A DNA stretch of 10,981 nucleotides from Alphaproteobacteria bacterium (lineage in GTDB: Bacteria; Myxococcota_A; UBA796; GCA-2862545). Location of the stretch: the NCBI GenBank assembly GCA_020632875.1, contig JACKET010000039.1, forward strand, positions 1 to 10,981, read 5' to 3'. The notes beneath the pieces were generated by a model that saw nothing but the letters and a program-made list of their open reading frames with translations, had not been told where the DNA came from and ran no database searches. How positions within the stretch are numbered: the first letter of the stretch is position 1; every line of letters begins with the position of its first letter. This document shows positions 1 to 6,214 of this stretch, piece by piece. A program made the translations under genes and the position numbers.

Positions 1-183
1 TCTCACGAGCACGAGCACTAGCACGAGCACGACTCACGAGCACGACTCACGAGCACGACTCACGAGCACGAGCACGACTCACGAGCACGACGCACGACGC
101 ACGACGCACGACGCACGAGCACGAGCGCGAGCGCGAGCACGAGCACGAGCACGTCTCACGACGCACGACGCACGTCTCACGAC
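1..183. repeat. Low-complexity array of 6- and 7-base words (GCACGA / CTCACGA / CGCACGA)
   Basis: The stretch is built almost entirely from the hexamer GCACGA and the heptamers CTCACGA and CGCACGA. Between about 31 and 90 the combination GCACGACTCACGA recurs with a 13-base period (GACTC at 31, 44 and 57, then 76 after one extra hexamer). Around 88-120 the heptamer CGCACGA recurs in a row, and around 120-150 the words become GAGCGC and GAGCAC. Open frames cross it only because it is stop-poor; their products are Arg/Ala/Ser/Val strings, so it is not annotated as coding. The array begins at the window edge and is probably truncated there. Function unknown. Confidence 0.9.
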
Positions 184-216
184 TCCGAGGTGGACGGGAA
201 TCCGTTGGCGGGTCCG

Positions 217-255
217 CTCACCGGAGCAGCCGAAACGCCGGCCTGCTCTGGTGAG
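217..255. repeat. Inverted repeat (stem-loop) at the distal end of R1 copy 0
   Basis: CTCACCGGAGCAG at 217-229 faces CTGCTCTGGTGAG at 243-255, pairing at 12 of 13 positions. A further CCG/CGG pairing past a one-base bulge leaves a loop of about six bases. No run of T follows on either side, so it is not a canonical intrinsic terminator. It could still act as a transcript-end hairpin for the gene ending at 417. Confidence 0.6.
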
Positions 256-376
256 TCTCGAATCCGATCCGCGAGAAGGCCCGCTCGGCGCTCCGGGGAC
301 GCGAAGACACTCGACCCGGAACGGCCTCGTTTCTGCGTCATCTGCGTCCTTCTGCGTCATCTGCGTGATGCCCGGT
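217..376 (-). repeat. R1 dispersed repeat, copy 0 (inverted relative to the other three)
   Basis: Read on the minus strand, this holds the R1 core: two 19-base direct repeats starting CGCAGATGACGCAGAA (365 to 347 and 346 to 328), followed 111 bases later by CTCACCAGAGCAGG (255 to 242). The three plus-strand copies at 4560-5735 have the same two motifs at exactly the same spacing, although the sequence between them is only partly similar. The copy sits about 40 bases past the stop of the minus-strand gene at 417-1616 and points the same way as that gene. Outer boundaries are approximate. Confidence 0.8.
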
Positions 377-416
377 TCCGGCCTTCCGGCCGCCTCCTCG
401 CAGAGGGTGCCGCCGA

Positions 417-1616
417 TCAGAGCCCGTCGAGCAGCTGCTCCGCCTCGTCGCGCCACGGCTCGGTCTTCTTCGCCTTGTCGAGGTAGGCCTCGAGCGCCGC
501 GCGTGCGCCCTTCGCGTCGCCCTTCGACCTCAGTGCCAGCGCCTGGAGGAAGTAGAGGTCGTTGCGGGGCTTCTTCTGGGCCAGCAGGGGGTCGAGCAGC
601 GCGAGCGCCTCGTCGGCGCGGCCGCACCGCGCGAACAACAGGGCTCGGGCGCGGACGGCACCCGCGCCCTCGACCCCTTCGAGCATCGCGGCGATGGCGT
701 CGACCGCTTCGCCGTGCGCCACGAGCTCGTGGTCGGCGTCGGTCACGAACTGCGCGAGCGCCTTGCCGTCCATGCGCCACCACGTGCGGCCGTCGGCCTG
801 GATGGCGGCGTGCTTGCCCTCGTCCGCGATGCGCGGTGCCCAGATCCGCCGGTACACGCGACCGTCCCGCGCCAGGGTGCCGCCGGAGGGCTGTGCATCG
901 GCGCCGATCACGATCCAGTCCGCGCGGCCCGCGGGGGACTCGTCCAGCACGTCGCGGCCCTCGTCGACCCAGATGCCCGCCCACGCCGCCGGCGTGTTCC
1001 GCTCGGCACACCGCGCCTCGGCCTCGGCCAGCGCTTCGCCCACGTTGCCCGGCGCCTTGCGCGCCCGCGGCAACAGGACCTCCCATCCCGCCTCACCGAC
1101 CAGCCGCACCAGCTCGACCGAGACGTCCGGTGGGAGCTTGCGGTTCTCGAGCGCTTCGCCGACCCACTCGCGCAGGCCGGTGCCCTCGCGCGTCGCGGCC
1201 CCGGAGAGCGCCATCCGTCGGATCGCCGCGATGGCGCCGGCCCGCACGCCGTAGCGGGGGTCGCGCAGCATGCGGGTGAGCCGCTGGATCACGTCGGCAT
1301 CCGAGAACGCGGCGTAGCAGAGCAGCAGGCTCGGCGTCAGGGCCGGATCGCCCGCGCCGACCCAGCGCAGCACGTCGTGGCGCTGGGCGTCGGTCCACGG
1401 GGTCTGATCGTAGGCCCCGCGCCCCCGCATCAGGATCGCGACTGCCGCGGCGGCTGCGTAGAGACGGACGGACGGGCTCTTGTCGCCGATCGCCATCCCG
1501 ATGAGCCGCTCGACGTCCGCGTAGGTGCCTGCCTTCGCGAGATCGCGCGTGGCAGCGGCGCGCACGGCGATCTTCTTGTCTTCGAGAGAGGCGTGCGCGT
1601 CGTCGGTCTCGGACAT
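417..1616 (-). CDS. HEAT-repeat / TPR-like protein, function unknown
   Basis: The 399-residue product starts at an ATG preceded by a good GGAGG ribosome site six to seven bases upstream on the minus strand. It has no signal peptide or membrane segment, so it is probably cytoplasmic. Residues about 10-200 are alpha-helical, with pairs of amphipathic helices rich in Ala, Leu and Arg around DPxxxVRxxA-type turns (for example DKSPSVRLYAAAA and DPRYGVRAGAIAAI), as in HEAT repeats. Residues about 230-290 form a distinct tryptophan-rich segment (ADWIVIG, YRRIWAP, RTWWRMDGK) that I do not recognise. Residues about 318-384 look like two TPR helix pairs (GRADEALALLDPLL, GDAKGARAALEAYL). Such scaffolds usually bind protein partners; no catalytic motif is visible. 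It is divergent from the lipoprotein gene at 1712 across 95 bases and ends next to R1 copy 0. Confidence 0.8.
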   Translation of the reverse strand: MSETDDAHASLEDKKIAVRAAATRDLAKAGTYADVERLIGMAIGDKSPSVRLYAAAAAVAILMRGRGAYDQTPWTDAQRHDVLRWVGAGDPALTPSLLLCYAAFSDADVIQRLTRMLRDPRYGVRAGAIAAIRRMALSGAATREGTGLREWVGEALENRKLPPDVSVELVRLVGEAGWEVLLPRARKAPGNVGEALAEAEARCAERNTPAAWAGIWVDEGRDVLDESPAGRADWIVIGADAQPSGGTLARDGRVYRRIWAPRIADEGKHAAIQADGRTWWRMDGKALAQFVTDADHELVAHGEAVDAIAAMLEGVEGAGAVRARALLFARCGRADEALALLDPLLAQKKPRNDLYFLQALALRSKGDAKGARAALEAYLDKAKKTEPWRDEAEQLLDGL

Positions 1617-1711
1617 GAGGTCCCTCCGCTCGACACGATACCCGCCGGCTCCGCCGTGATCACCTGGCGCGCATTGTGTAGGCTCGCGCCAGCTCCAGAC
1701 CGGAGGTCCGT
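1617..1711. promoter_or_regulatory. Divergent intergenic region with candidate promoter and palindrome
   Basis: This 95-base gap separates two divergent genes and must hold their promoters. It contains a perfect palindrome GTGATCAC (1656-1663) and an inverted repeat GGCGCG/CGCGCC (1666-1671 and 1685-1690). TAGGCT at 1679-1684 is a weak -10-like hexamer for the rightward gene, which would place transcription start near 1691. No good -35 box is visible. The palindromes are candidate operator sites only. Confidence 0.3.
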
Positions 1712-2932
1712 GTGGTCGCTCTCGCTCTTCTCCTGCTCTCGGGATGCGGGAAGAACTCCGCCGTATTCAAGGCGTACGACGAGGCGAAGGCCGCCGCGTT
1801 GACCGATCCGGGGCCCGCACCGCCGAACTGGAAGCCCGACCTCAAGGTCCACCTGTCGGGGCTCCTCATCGACGACGTGATCCGCGTCGGGCTCGAGAAG
1901 TCCGGCGAGATCACGGGTGAGGTGAAGATCCCGGCCGTCACGCTCACGCCGAAGGCGACCGTCGAGAGCGCCGCGCTGTCCCAGAGCAAGGCGTGCGACA
2001 CGTGCCTCGCGGTCGACCTCGACCTCACGGGCACCGTCGACTGGACCGCCGGGATCCTCGGCTCGGGCAAGGTCCCGTTCGAGGGCAGCCTCGCGTTCGA
2101 CATCGAGCTCGAGATCAAGAAGGGCCCGAAGCAGTGGAAGGTGTTCGCCAAGCCGCGCGACGTGCGCTCGGCGAGCGTGAAGGTCGACGGCTGGTCCGGC
2201 GCGGTCCGCAACGTCGCCGAGGCCCCCCTCAAGAAGTGGCTCGACGAGGAGGTGATCGAGAAGCTGAAGCCCGTCGAGGTCACCGCGTTCGACACCGAGG
2301 GCATCCCGCTCCGCGCCGCGCGGCTGCGTGCGGTCGGGAAGGGCCTGGTCGTCGAGATGCTCACGAGCGCGCCGAATCCCGGTGTCGTCGACGTGCCCGA
2401 CGGCAAGCCGGGCAACGGGTTCCTCGCGTGGGTCGCGACCGACACCGTCGTCCGCTTCGCCGCGGCCGAGTCGTTCAAGGCGGGGCCCGTCGACTACGAC
2501 ATCGTGCCCGAGCCCCGAGGGCTGGCGGTCGACAAGCACCGGTTCACGCTCCAGCTCCGGCTGTGGCGGATCGGGGGTGCCGGGTGGTGGCGGGACTACA
2601 CCGCGACCGGCAAGCTCGGCGTGCGCGACGACAACGTGAAGCTGCTCGCCGAAGACGTGCAGGAAGGCGAGAAGTCGAAGGGTGCCGCGCTCGCCGACCC
2701 GCTCTTCTTCCTCGGCGAGGGCATCGTGGCGCGCGAGATGGAGAAGGCCATGAAGGTCGCCATCCCCAACGTGGTCCAACAGCGCGCGCAGGGCCAGGGG
2801 ACGCTCACGAAGATCGACGACGTCATCGGTCTCGGCGGCGTCCTCGAGGTCCACGGCCACGTCGACCTCATCGAGAAGCCCGGGAAGCCGCGCGACGGCA
2901 AGGGCGGCAAGAGCAAGCAGCGCTTCCGGTAG
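1712..2932 (+). CDS. Lipoprotein, possibly TULIP/DUF4403-like lipid-binding fold
   Basis: The 406-residue product starts at a GTG with GGAGG at 1702-1706 and has no alternative upstream start in frame. Residues 1-12 form a very short lipoprotein signal: a hydrophobic run then the lipobox LSGC with Cys12, so the mature protein should be lipid-anchored in the envelope. The rest has many alternating hydrophobic/polar strands in two halves. Each half seems to end in a helical segment (LKKWLDEEVIEKLKP; ADPLFFLGEGIVAREMEKAM). That layout recalls tubular lipid-binding proteins such as DUF4403 or BPI-like families, but this is judged from strand and helix pattern and not from a diagnostic motif. A CDTC pair lies at 95-98, and the tail is basic and Gly/Lys-rich. 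It is first in a rightward set of three envelope genes, with 60 bases before the next start. An unclassified lipoprotein is the safe call. Confidence 0.8.
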   Translation: MVALALLLLSGCGKNSAVFKAYDEAKAAALTDPGPAPPNWKPDLKVHLSGLLIDDVIRVGLEKSGEITGEVKIPAVTLTPKATVESAALSQSKACDTCLAVDLDLTGTVDWTAGILGSGKVPFEGSLAFDIELEIKKGPKQWKVFAKPRDVRSASVKVDGWSGAVRNVAEAPLKKWLDEEVIEKLKPVEVTAFDTEGIPLRAARLRAVGKGLVVEMLTSAPNPGVVDVPDGKPGNGFLAWVATDTVVRFAAAESFKAGPVDYDIVPEPRGLAVDKHRFTLQLRLWRIGGAGWWRDYTATGKLGVRDDNVKLLAEDVQEGEKSKGAALADPLFFLGEGIVAREMEKAMKVAIPNVVQQRAQGQGTLTKIDDVIGLGGVLEVHGHVDLIEKPGKPRDGKGGKSKQRFR

Positions 2933-2981
2933 CCCCACGACGGTCGCGCGCCTGCGTGCTACCGTTCCGTGCGAATCGACC

Positions 2982-2986
2982 CGAGG
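2982..2986 (+). promoter_or_regulatory. Ribosome binding site that favours the 2993 start
   Basis: CGAGG lies six bases before the GTG at 2993, a spacing like that of the preceding gene. The other in-frame GTG at 2969 has no purine-rich site before it, although a weak -10-like TACCGT (2960-2965) just upstream would allow a leaderless start there. Confidence 0.5.
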
Positions 2987-2992
2987 ACTCGT

Positions 2993-3703
2993 GTGCGCTC
3001 GCTGACCCTGGCCATCCTGCTCGCCGGCTGCGTCGACCCCGTCGTGGTCCCGCAGCGGATCGCGCCGGCCGACGGGCAGACCGACGTGGGGCCGAACCAG
3101 CCCCTGGTGGTCGTGGGCGACGTGGGCCACTTCCCGGAGGACTACCCGCTTCCGGAGCTCGTCGAGGTCGTCGATCTCGAGGTCGGCGGCATCGTGCCCG
3201 GCTCCATCGAGTCGGTCGACGGCGCGCTCGTCTTCACCCCCGATGCGCCGTGGGCCGACGATCGCGAGTACGTGTGGACGCTGCGCGACCCCTATGACGA
3301 GTCCCGCCGTCCGGAGTTCGAGATCGAGCCGTCGCTCCAGGGCACCGCGTTCTTCTCGACCGCCCGCGAGCTGCGCGTCATCCACGCCGCCTGGAGCGCC
3401 TCCGACGAGCTGTGCGTGCTCACGTCGCAGCCCGTCCTGGCCTTCGAGGTCGAGTCGCGGATGCGCATCACGCTCGACGACGAGCCCGTCCCCATCGCGG
3501 CTTTCCGGATCCTCGACGACGCCGAGCTCGTCCAGGAAGACCTCGCAGACGGCGACAGCGGCATCGGCGGGGTCTGCCTCACGGTGTCGGCCCGCGTCGG
3601 CGCGGCCTCCGGGCGCATCTTCGTCGACGAGTCCGCGTGGCTGCGCGAGCTGTTCCACGTCGAGCCGGCGGACATGGTCGCCGCGGTGCGGAGGGGCTCG
3701 TGA
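2993..3703 (+). CDS. Lipoprotein with bacterial Ig-like domain
   Basis: With the GTG at 2993 the product has 236 residues; starting at 2969 adds eight. Residues 1-13 are a compact lipoprotein signal (MRSLTLAIL then LAGC, Cys13). Residues about 20-100 resemble the SbsA-type Ig-like domain (Big_5): an opening PADGQTDVGPNQPLVV and a later GALVFTPDAPWADDREYVW, the common pattern in myxobacterial surface lipoproteins. The second half is acidic and strand-rich with two cysteines (141 and 195) that could form a disulfide. No catalytic motif is visible. The stop overlaps the start of the next gene by 4 bases (GTGA at 3700-3703), so the two are probably translated together and may act at the same envelope site. 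The role is inferred as structural or binding. Confidence 0.8.
   Translation: MRSLTLAILLAGCVDPVVVPQRIAPADGQTDVGPNQPLVVVGDVGHFPEDYPLPELVEVVDLEVGGIVPGSIESVDGALVFTPDAPWADDREYVWTLRDPYDESRRPEFEIEPSLQGTAFFSTARELRVIHAAWSASDELCVLTSQPVLAFEVESRMRITLDDEPVPIAAFRILDDAELVQEDLADGDSGIGGVCLTVSARVGAASGRIFVDESAWLRELFHVEPADMVAAVRRGS
3690..3696 (+). promoter_or_regulatory. Ribosome binding site setting the 3700 start
   Basis: GGAGGGG lies just before the GTG at 3700, inside the end of the upstream gene. The open frame runs back to 3412 without a stop, but this site, the signal-like N-terminus and the 4-base overlap all point to 3700. Confidence 0.65.
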
Positions 3704-4524
3704 TCGCGCTCGTCGGGCTGGCGCTCGCCGCGCCTGGGGAGCCGGTCGACGCCGCGGCGCTCGAGCCTGCGGGGTCCGAGCTCGTGCTGCTCGCCCGCGG
3801 CACGCGCCACGTCACCCTCGGCAATCGGCTCGATGCAGACGGCGTGGGCACGGCGGTCGGCGTCTCCGAGGAGTTCGTGGTCGGCGGCGACGGCGGCACG
3901 CTCGCCACGCGGGTCTCGGCGCGCTGGGCCACGTGGAAGCTCGTGTTCGCGGCCCACCTGCCGTTCGCGACGTACAAGGTCCCCGACGGTCGCACGACCG
4001 GACTCGGCAATCTGCGCCTCGATGCGTTCCACCGCATCCAGAAGCGCGACGACGTCGTCATGTACGGCCTCTCCGCGCACATCCCGCTCGGGCGCGCCTA
4101 CACCTGGACCAACTCCGCGACCGGCATCTGGCCGGGCGGCGGGCTCACGGCGGTGGTGCAGTGGCGCCACGCGACGAACAGCCGGGTCGACCTGCTGGCT
4201 CGCGGAGCGCTCGGCGTGCACGGCACGGCGGGCTTCGACCCGTACCCGCGGGTGTACCTGCACGCCTCCGCGGCGGGTGGAGTCGATGTGCCGATCCGCG
4301 ACGTGTTCGGGGTCACGGGCGAGGTCGCGGCATCCGTGTGGGACCCGTCGCCGTTCGACGCGTCGGTGTGGGCGCGCGTGCAGCCCGACGAGGCGCTCGA
4401 GGGGTTCCGGGGGCGGGTCGGGGTGCTGCTGCCGCTCGCGACGTGGGCGGGGCTGTCGCCGTCCGACAAGCCGGCGGGGGTGCGGGAGATGTCGTTCATG
4501 CTGGACATCGGGCTCGCCCTCTAG
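3700..4524 (+). CDS. Predicted outer-membrane beta-barrel protein
   Basis: The product has 274 residues. Residues 1 to about 11 are a short hydrophobic signal (MIALVGLALA, then APGEP) with no basic residue. The rest is dominated by 8-12 residue segments of alternating hydrophobic and polar residues, rich in Gly and aromatics and joined by short turns (for example TLATRVSARWATWKLVFAAHL, HRIQKRDDVVMYGLSAHIPL, SRVDLLARGALGVHG). It ends on a hydrophobic strand, MSFMLDIGLAL. The pattern suits an outer-membrane beta barrel of about 10-12 strands, similar in style to the MetA-pathway/DUF3187 type of porin-like proteins, though no family signature is certain. Substrate unknown. It is translationally coupled to the Ig-like lipoprotein before it, suggesting an envelope partner. 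Non-coding repeats begin right after its stop. Confidence 0.75.
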   Translation: MIALVGLALAAPGEPVDAAALEPAGSELVLLARGTRHVTLGNRLDADGVGTAVGVSEEFVVGGDGGTLATRVSARWATWKLVFAAHLPFATYKVPDGRTTGLGNLRLDAFHRIQKRDDVVMYGLSAHIPLGRAYTWTNSATGIWPGGGLTAVVQWRHATNSRVDLLARGALGVHGTAGFDPYPRVYLHASAAGGVDVPIRDVFGVTGEVAASVWDPSPFDASVWARVQPDEALEGFRGRVGVLLPLATWAGLSPSDKPAGVREMSFMLDIGLAL

Positions 4525-4559
4525 CGGTTCGGACCTGCGGGTGGACCGAGTGTTCGGCA

Positions 4560-4740
4560 GGTCGAAGCTGCCGGGTTCGGAGCTGCGGGTGGGAGCGGGA
4601 TCCGTCTCACGCAGATGACGCAGAAGGACGCGGATGACGCAGAAGGAACGTCGCGGGCGGGTCAGGAGGTGCTGCTACCCCGGTCATCGAGGGGGCCTGG
4701 GGACAGATCGGGAGCGGAGCTCACCAGAGCAGGCCGACCG
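4560..4740 (+). repeat. R1 dispersed repeat, copy 1
   Basis: The core is two 19-base direct repeats (4610-4628 and 4629-4647, one mismatch), followed by CTCACCAGAGCAGG at 4720-4733. It begins with a GGTCGAAGCT segment at 4560, repeated at 4762, so copies 1 and 2 form a tandem pair with a 202-base period. It lies directly after the beta-barrel gene and has the same orientation as that gene. Confidence 0.85.
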
Positions 4741-4761
4741 CGGCAGGAGGTGGTTCGGCCT

Positions 4762-4945
4762 GGTCGAAGCTCCCGACTTCGGAGCTGCGGCTGCGAGCGG
4801 GATCCGTCTCACGCAGATGACGCAGAAGGACGCGGAAGACGCAGAAGGAACGTCGCGGGCGGGGCGCGAGTCGCTGCTGCCCCGGTCATCGAGGGTGCCT
4901 GGGGACGGACCGGGGGCGGAGCTCACCAGAGCAGGCGGGCGCCGG
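4762..4945 (+). repeat. R1 dispersed repeat, copy 2
   Basis: Core repeats lie at 4812-4830 and 4831-4849, with CTCACCAGAGCAGG starting at 4922. It is a tandem neighbour of copy 1 (202-base period) and is followed by an R2 unit. The same R1-R2 order recurs 790 bases downstream. Confidence 0.85.
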
Positions 4946-4967
4946 CGCCTACCGTCGGGCTGTCTCC

Positions 4968-5235
4968 GACGCGCCGCGATCCGCGGCCGATACCCGCGAC
5001 ACCGCCGTCTCCCGACAGCCCCATCGGTCCCGTCAGGCACGTCCGCAGGGTCCGGTTCCGCTTCGCCACGCCACAGCGCTCGTAGCCCATGGGGAACCGG
5101 ATCCTGGGACTGCCGTGTCTACGAACCGCAAGGCCGCCATAGGCGAGCCGCGCAGCGCGCTGCGCGCGGAGCAATGGGTAGACCGGACGCTCACACCCGC
5201 CGTCCCCGTCCTCTACGACGAGCCGGGATCCCGCC
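4968..5235 (+). repeat. R2 structured repeat, copy a
   Basis: Parts in order: an end motif like CGAGCCGGGATCCCG (degenerate here, near 4970); a hairpin with arms CCGGTTCC (5052-5059) and GGAACCGG (5093-5100) around a 33-base loop; a structured segment closed by GTCTAC (5117-5122) and GTAGAC (5178-5183); and a second end motif near 5217-5230. The distance between successive end motifs is about 248 bases. It corresponds to the minus-strand-oriented copy after nadC. Confidence 0.8.
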
Positions 5236-5307
5236 GCTGACGCCCGCAGCAGGTGCTGCAACCCGGGATCCCATGGGCACCCGACAGCCCCCTCGTTCCA
5301 GCCGGCC

Positions 5308-5505
5308 GGGAGCATCGGGCAGGGAACGCATCCTGGCGCGAAGCAACGGGGGTTCAACGCATCGTCCGGGGAGGCAACGGGCCCTCGACGCACGCTTTGG
5401 GGAGGCATCGGGCCCCGAACGCATCCATTTCGGGCTCTCCGACCCGTGCAGGATGCGTTGAACCCCCGATGCCTCCGCCGAGGATGCGTTCCGGGTCCGA
5501 TGCTT
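5308..5505. repeat. 31-base tandem array with two inverted units
   Basis: Four direct units start at 5311, 5342, 5373 and 5404, exactly 31 bases apart. They share RGCAWCGGG, then about five variable bases, then AACGCATC. Two inverted units follow at 5450-5474 and 5481-5504, also 31 bases apart. GCAACGGGGGTTCAACGCAT (5343-5362) can pair with 5453-5472 at 19 of 20 positions, so the array could fold into a long hairpin. The units abut with no spacers, so this is not a CRISPR array. Confidence 0.8.
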
Positions 5506-5582
5506 CTGCCTACGTCCGCCGTCTTCGAACGCCAGCGCAGCGGTTCGGCATCGTCACCGCTCCCGACCACGAGCTCGAAGGG

Positions 5583-5735
5583 GCGTGCGGGGTCCGTCTC
5601 ATGCAGATGACGCAGAAGGACGCGAAAGACGCAGAAGGAACGTCGCGGGCGGGTCAGGAGGTGCTGCTACCCCGGTCATCGAGGGGGTCTGGGGACGGAC
5701 CGGGAGCGGAGCTCACCCGAGCAGGCGGGCTCCGG
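5583..5735 (+). repeat. R1 dispersed repeat, copy 3
   Basis: Core repeats lie at 5602-5620 and 5621-5639 (more diverged: TGCAGATGACG and CGCGAAAGACG), with CTCACCCGAGCAGG starting at 5712, again 111 bases on. It is followed by R2 copy b at almost the same distance as copy 2 is followed by R2 copy a. Confidence 0.85.
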
Positions 5736-5757
5736 CGTTTGCCACCTGGCTGGCTGT

Positions 5758-6028
5758 CTCCGACGAGCCGGGATCCCGCGGCCGACACCCGCGACACGTC
5801 TCCCGACAGCCCCATCGGTCCCGGCACGCACGTCCGCAGGGTCCGGTTCCCCGCCGCCCTGCCATACCGCTGGCCTCTCCCGGGGAACCGGATCCTGGGA
5901 CTGCCGTGTCTACGAACCGCAAGGCCGCCATAGGCGAGCCGCGCAGAGCGCTTGCGCGCGGAGTAATGGGTAGACCGGACGCTCACACCCGCCATCCCCG
6001 TCGTCTACGACGAGCCGGGATCCCGCAG
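5758..6028 (+). repeat. R2 structured repeat, copy b
   Basis: End motif CGACGAGCCGGGATCCCG lies near 5761. A perfect 11-base hairpin follows (CCGGTTCCCCG at 5843-5853, CGGGGAACCGG at 5881-5891). The structured segment is closed by GTCTAC (5908) and GTAGAC (ending 5975), and the end motif recurs at 6009. End motif to end motif is about 249 bases. Confidence 0.85.
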
Positions 6029-6214
6029 CCGACACCCGCAGCTCGGTTGTCTCCCGGTCCCGACAGGCACGTCCGCAGGGTCCGGTTCCCCTCCGCCACG
6101 CCAGGACGTTCGAAGCCCCGGGGGAACCGGATCCTGGGACTGCCGTGTCTACGGCCCGCAAGGCCGCCATAGGCGAGCCGCGCAGCGCGCTTGCGCGCGG
6201 AGTAACGGGTAGAC
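6009..6214 (+). repeat. R2 structured repeat, copy c (outer part missing)
   Basis: It shares its first end motif (6009) with copy b. The hairpin arms are CCGGTTCCCC (6082-6091) and GGGGAACCGG (6121-6130), and the structured segment spans 6147-6214. The portion after the segment is replaced by the tandem copies that follow. Confidence 0.8.

Noticed and set aside
217..255. Canonical intrinsic terminator
   Set aside because: The hairpin is good but is not followed by a T-run on either strand.
1430..3658. A 742-residue open frame antisense to the two lipoprotein genes
   Set aside because: It overlaps genes with signal peptides, ribosome sites and plausible domains on the plus strand. Its product is low-complexity and spans the divergent gap.
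5308..5505. CRISPR array
   Set aside because: The 31-base units are contiguous and diverged, with no unique spacers between conserved repeats and no cas genes nearby.
4615..6172. Several open frames across the repeat cluster (for example products containing TQKDAEDAEG)
   Set aside because: They start and vary with R1/R2 copies, lack ribosome sites, shift frame between copies, and are biased in composition. They are repeat translations and not genes.
6147..6214. tRNA gene
   Set aside because: The length and the closing stem GTCTAC/GTAGAC are tRNA-like, but there is no T-arm GGTTCGANNCC, no plausible anticodon arm and no CCA end.
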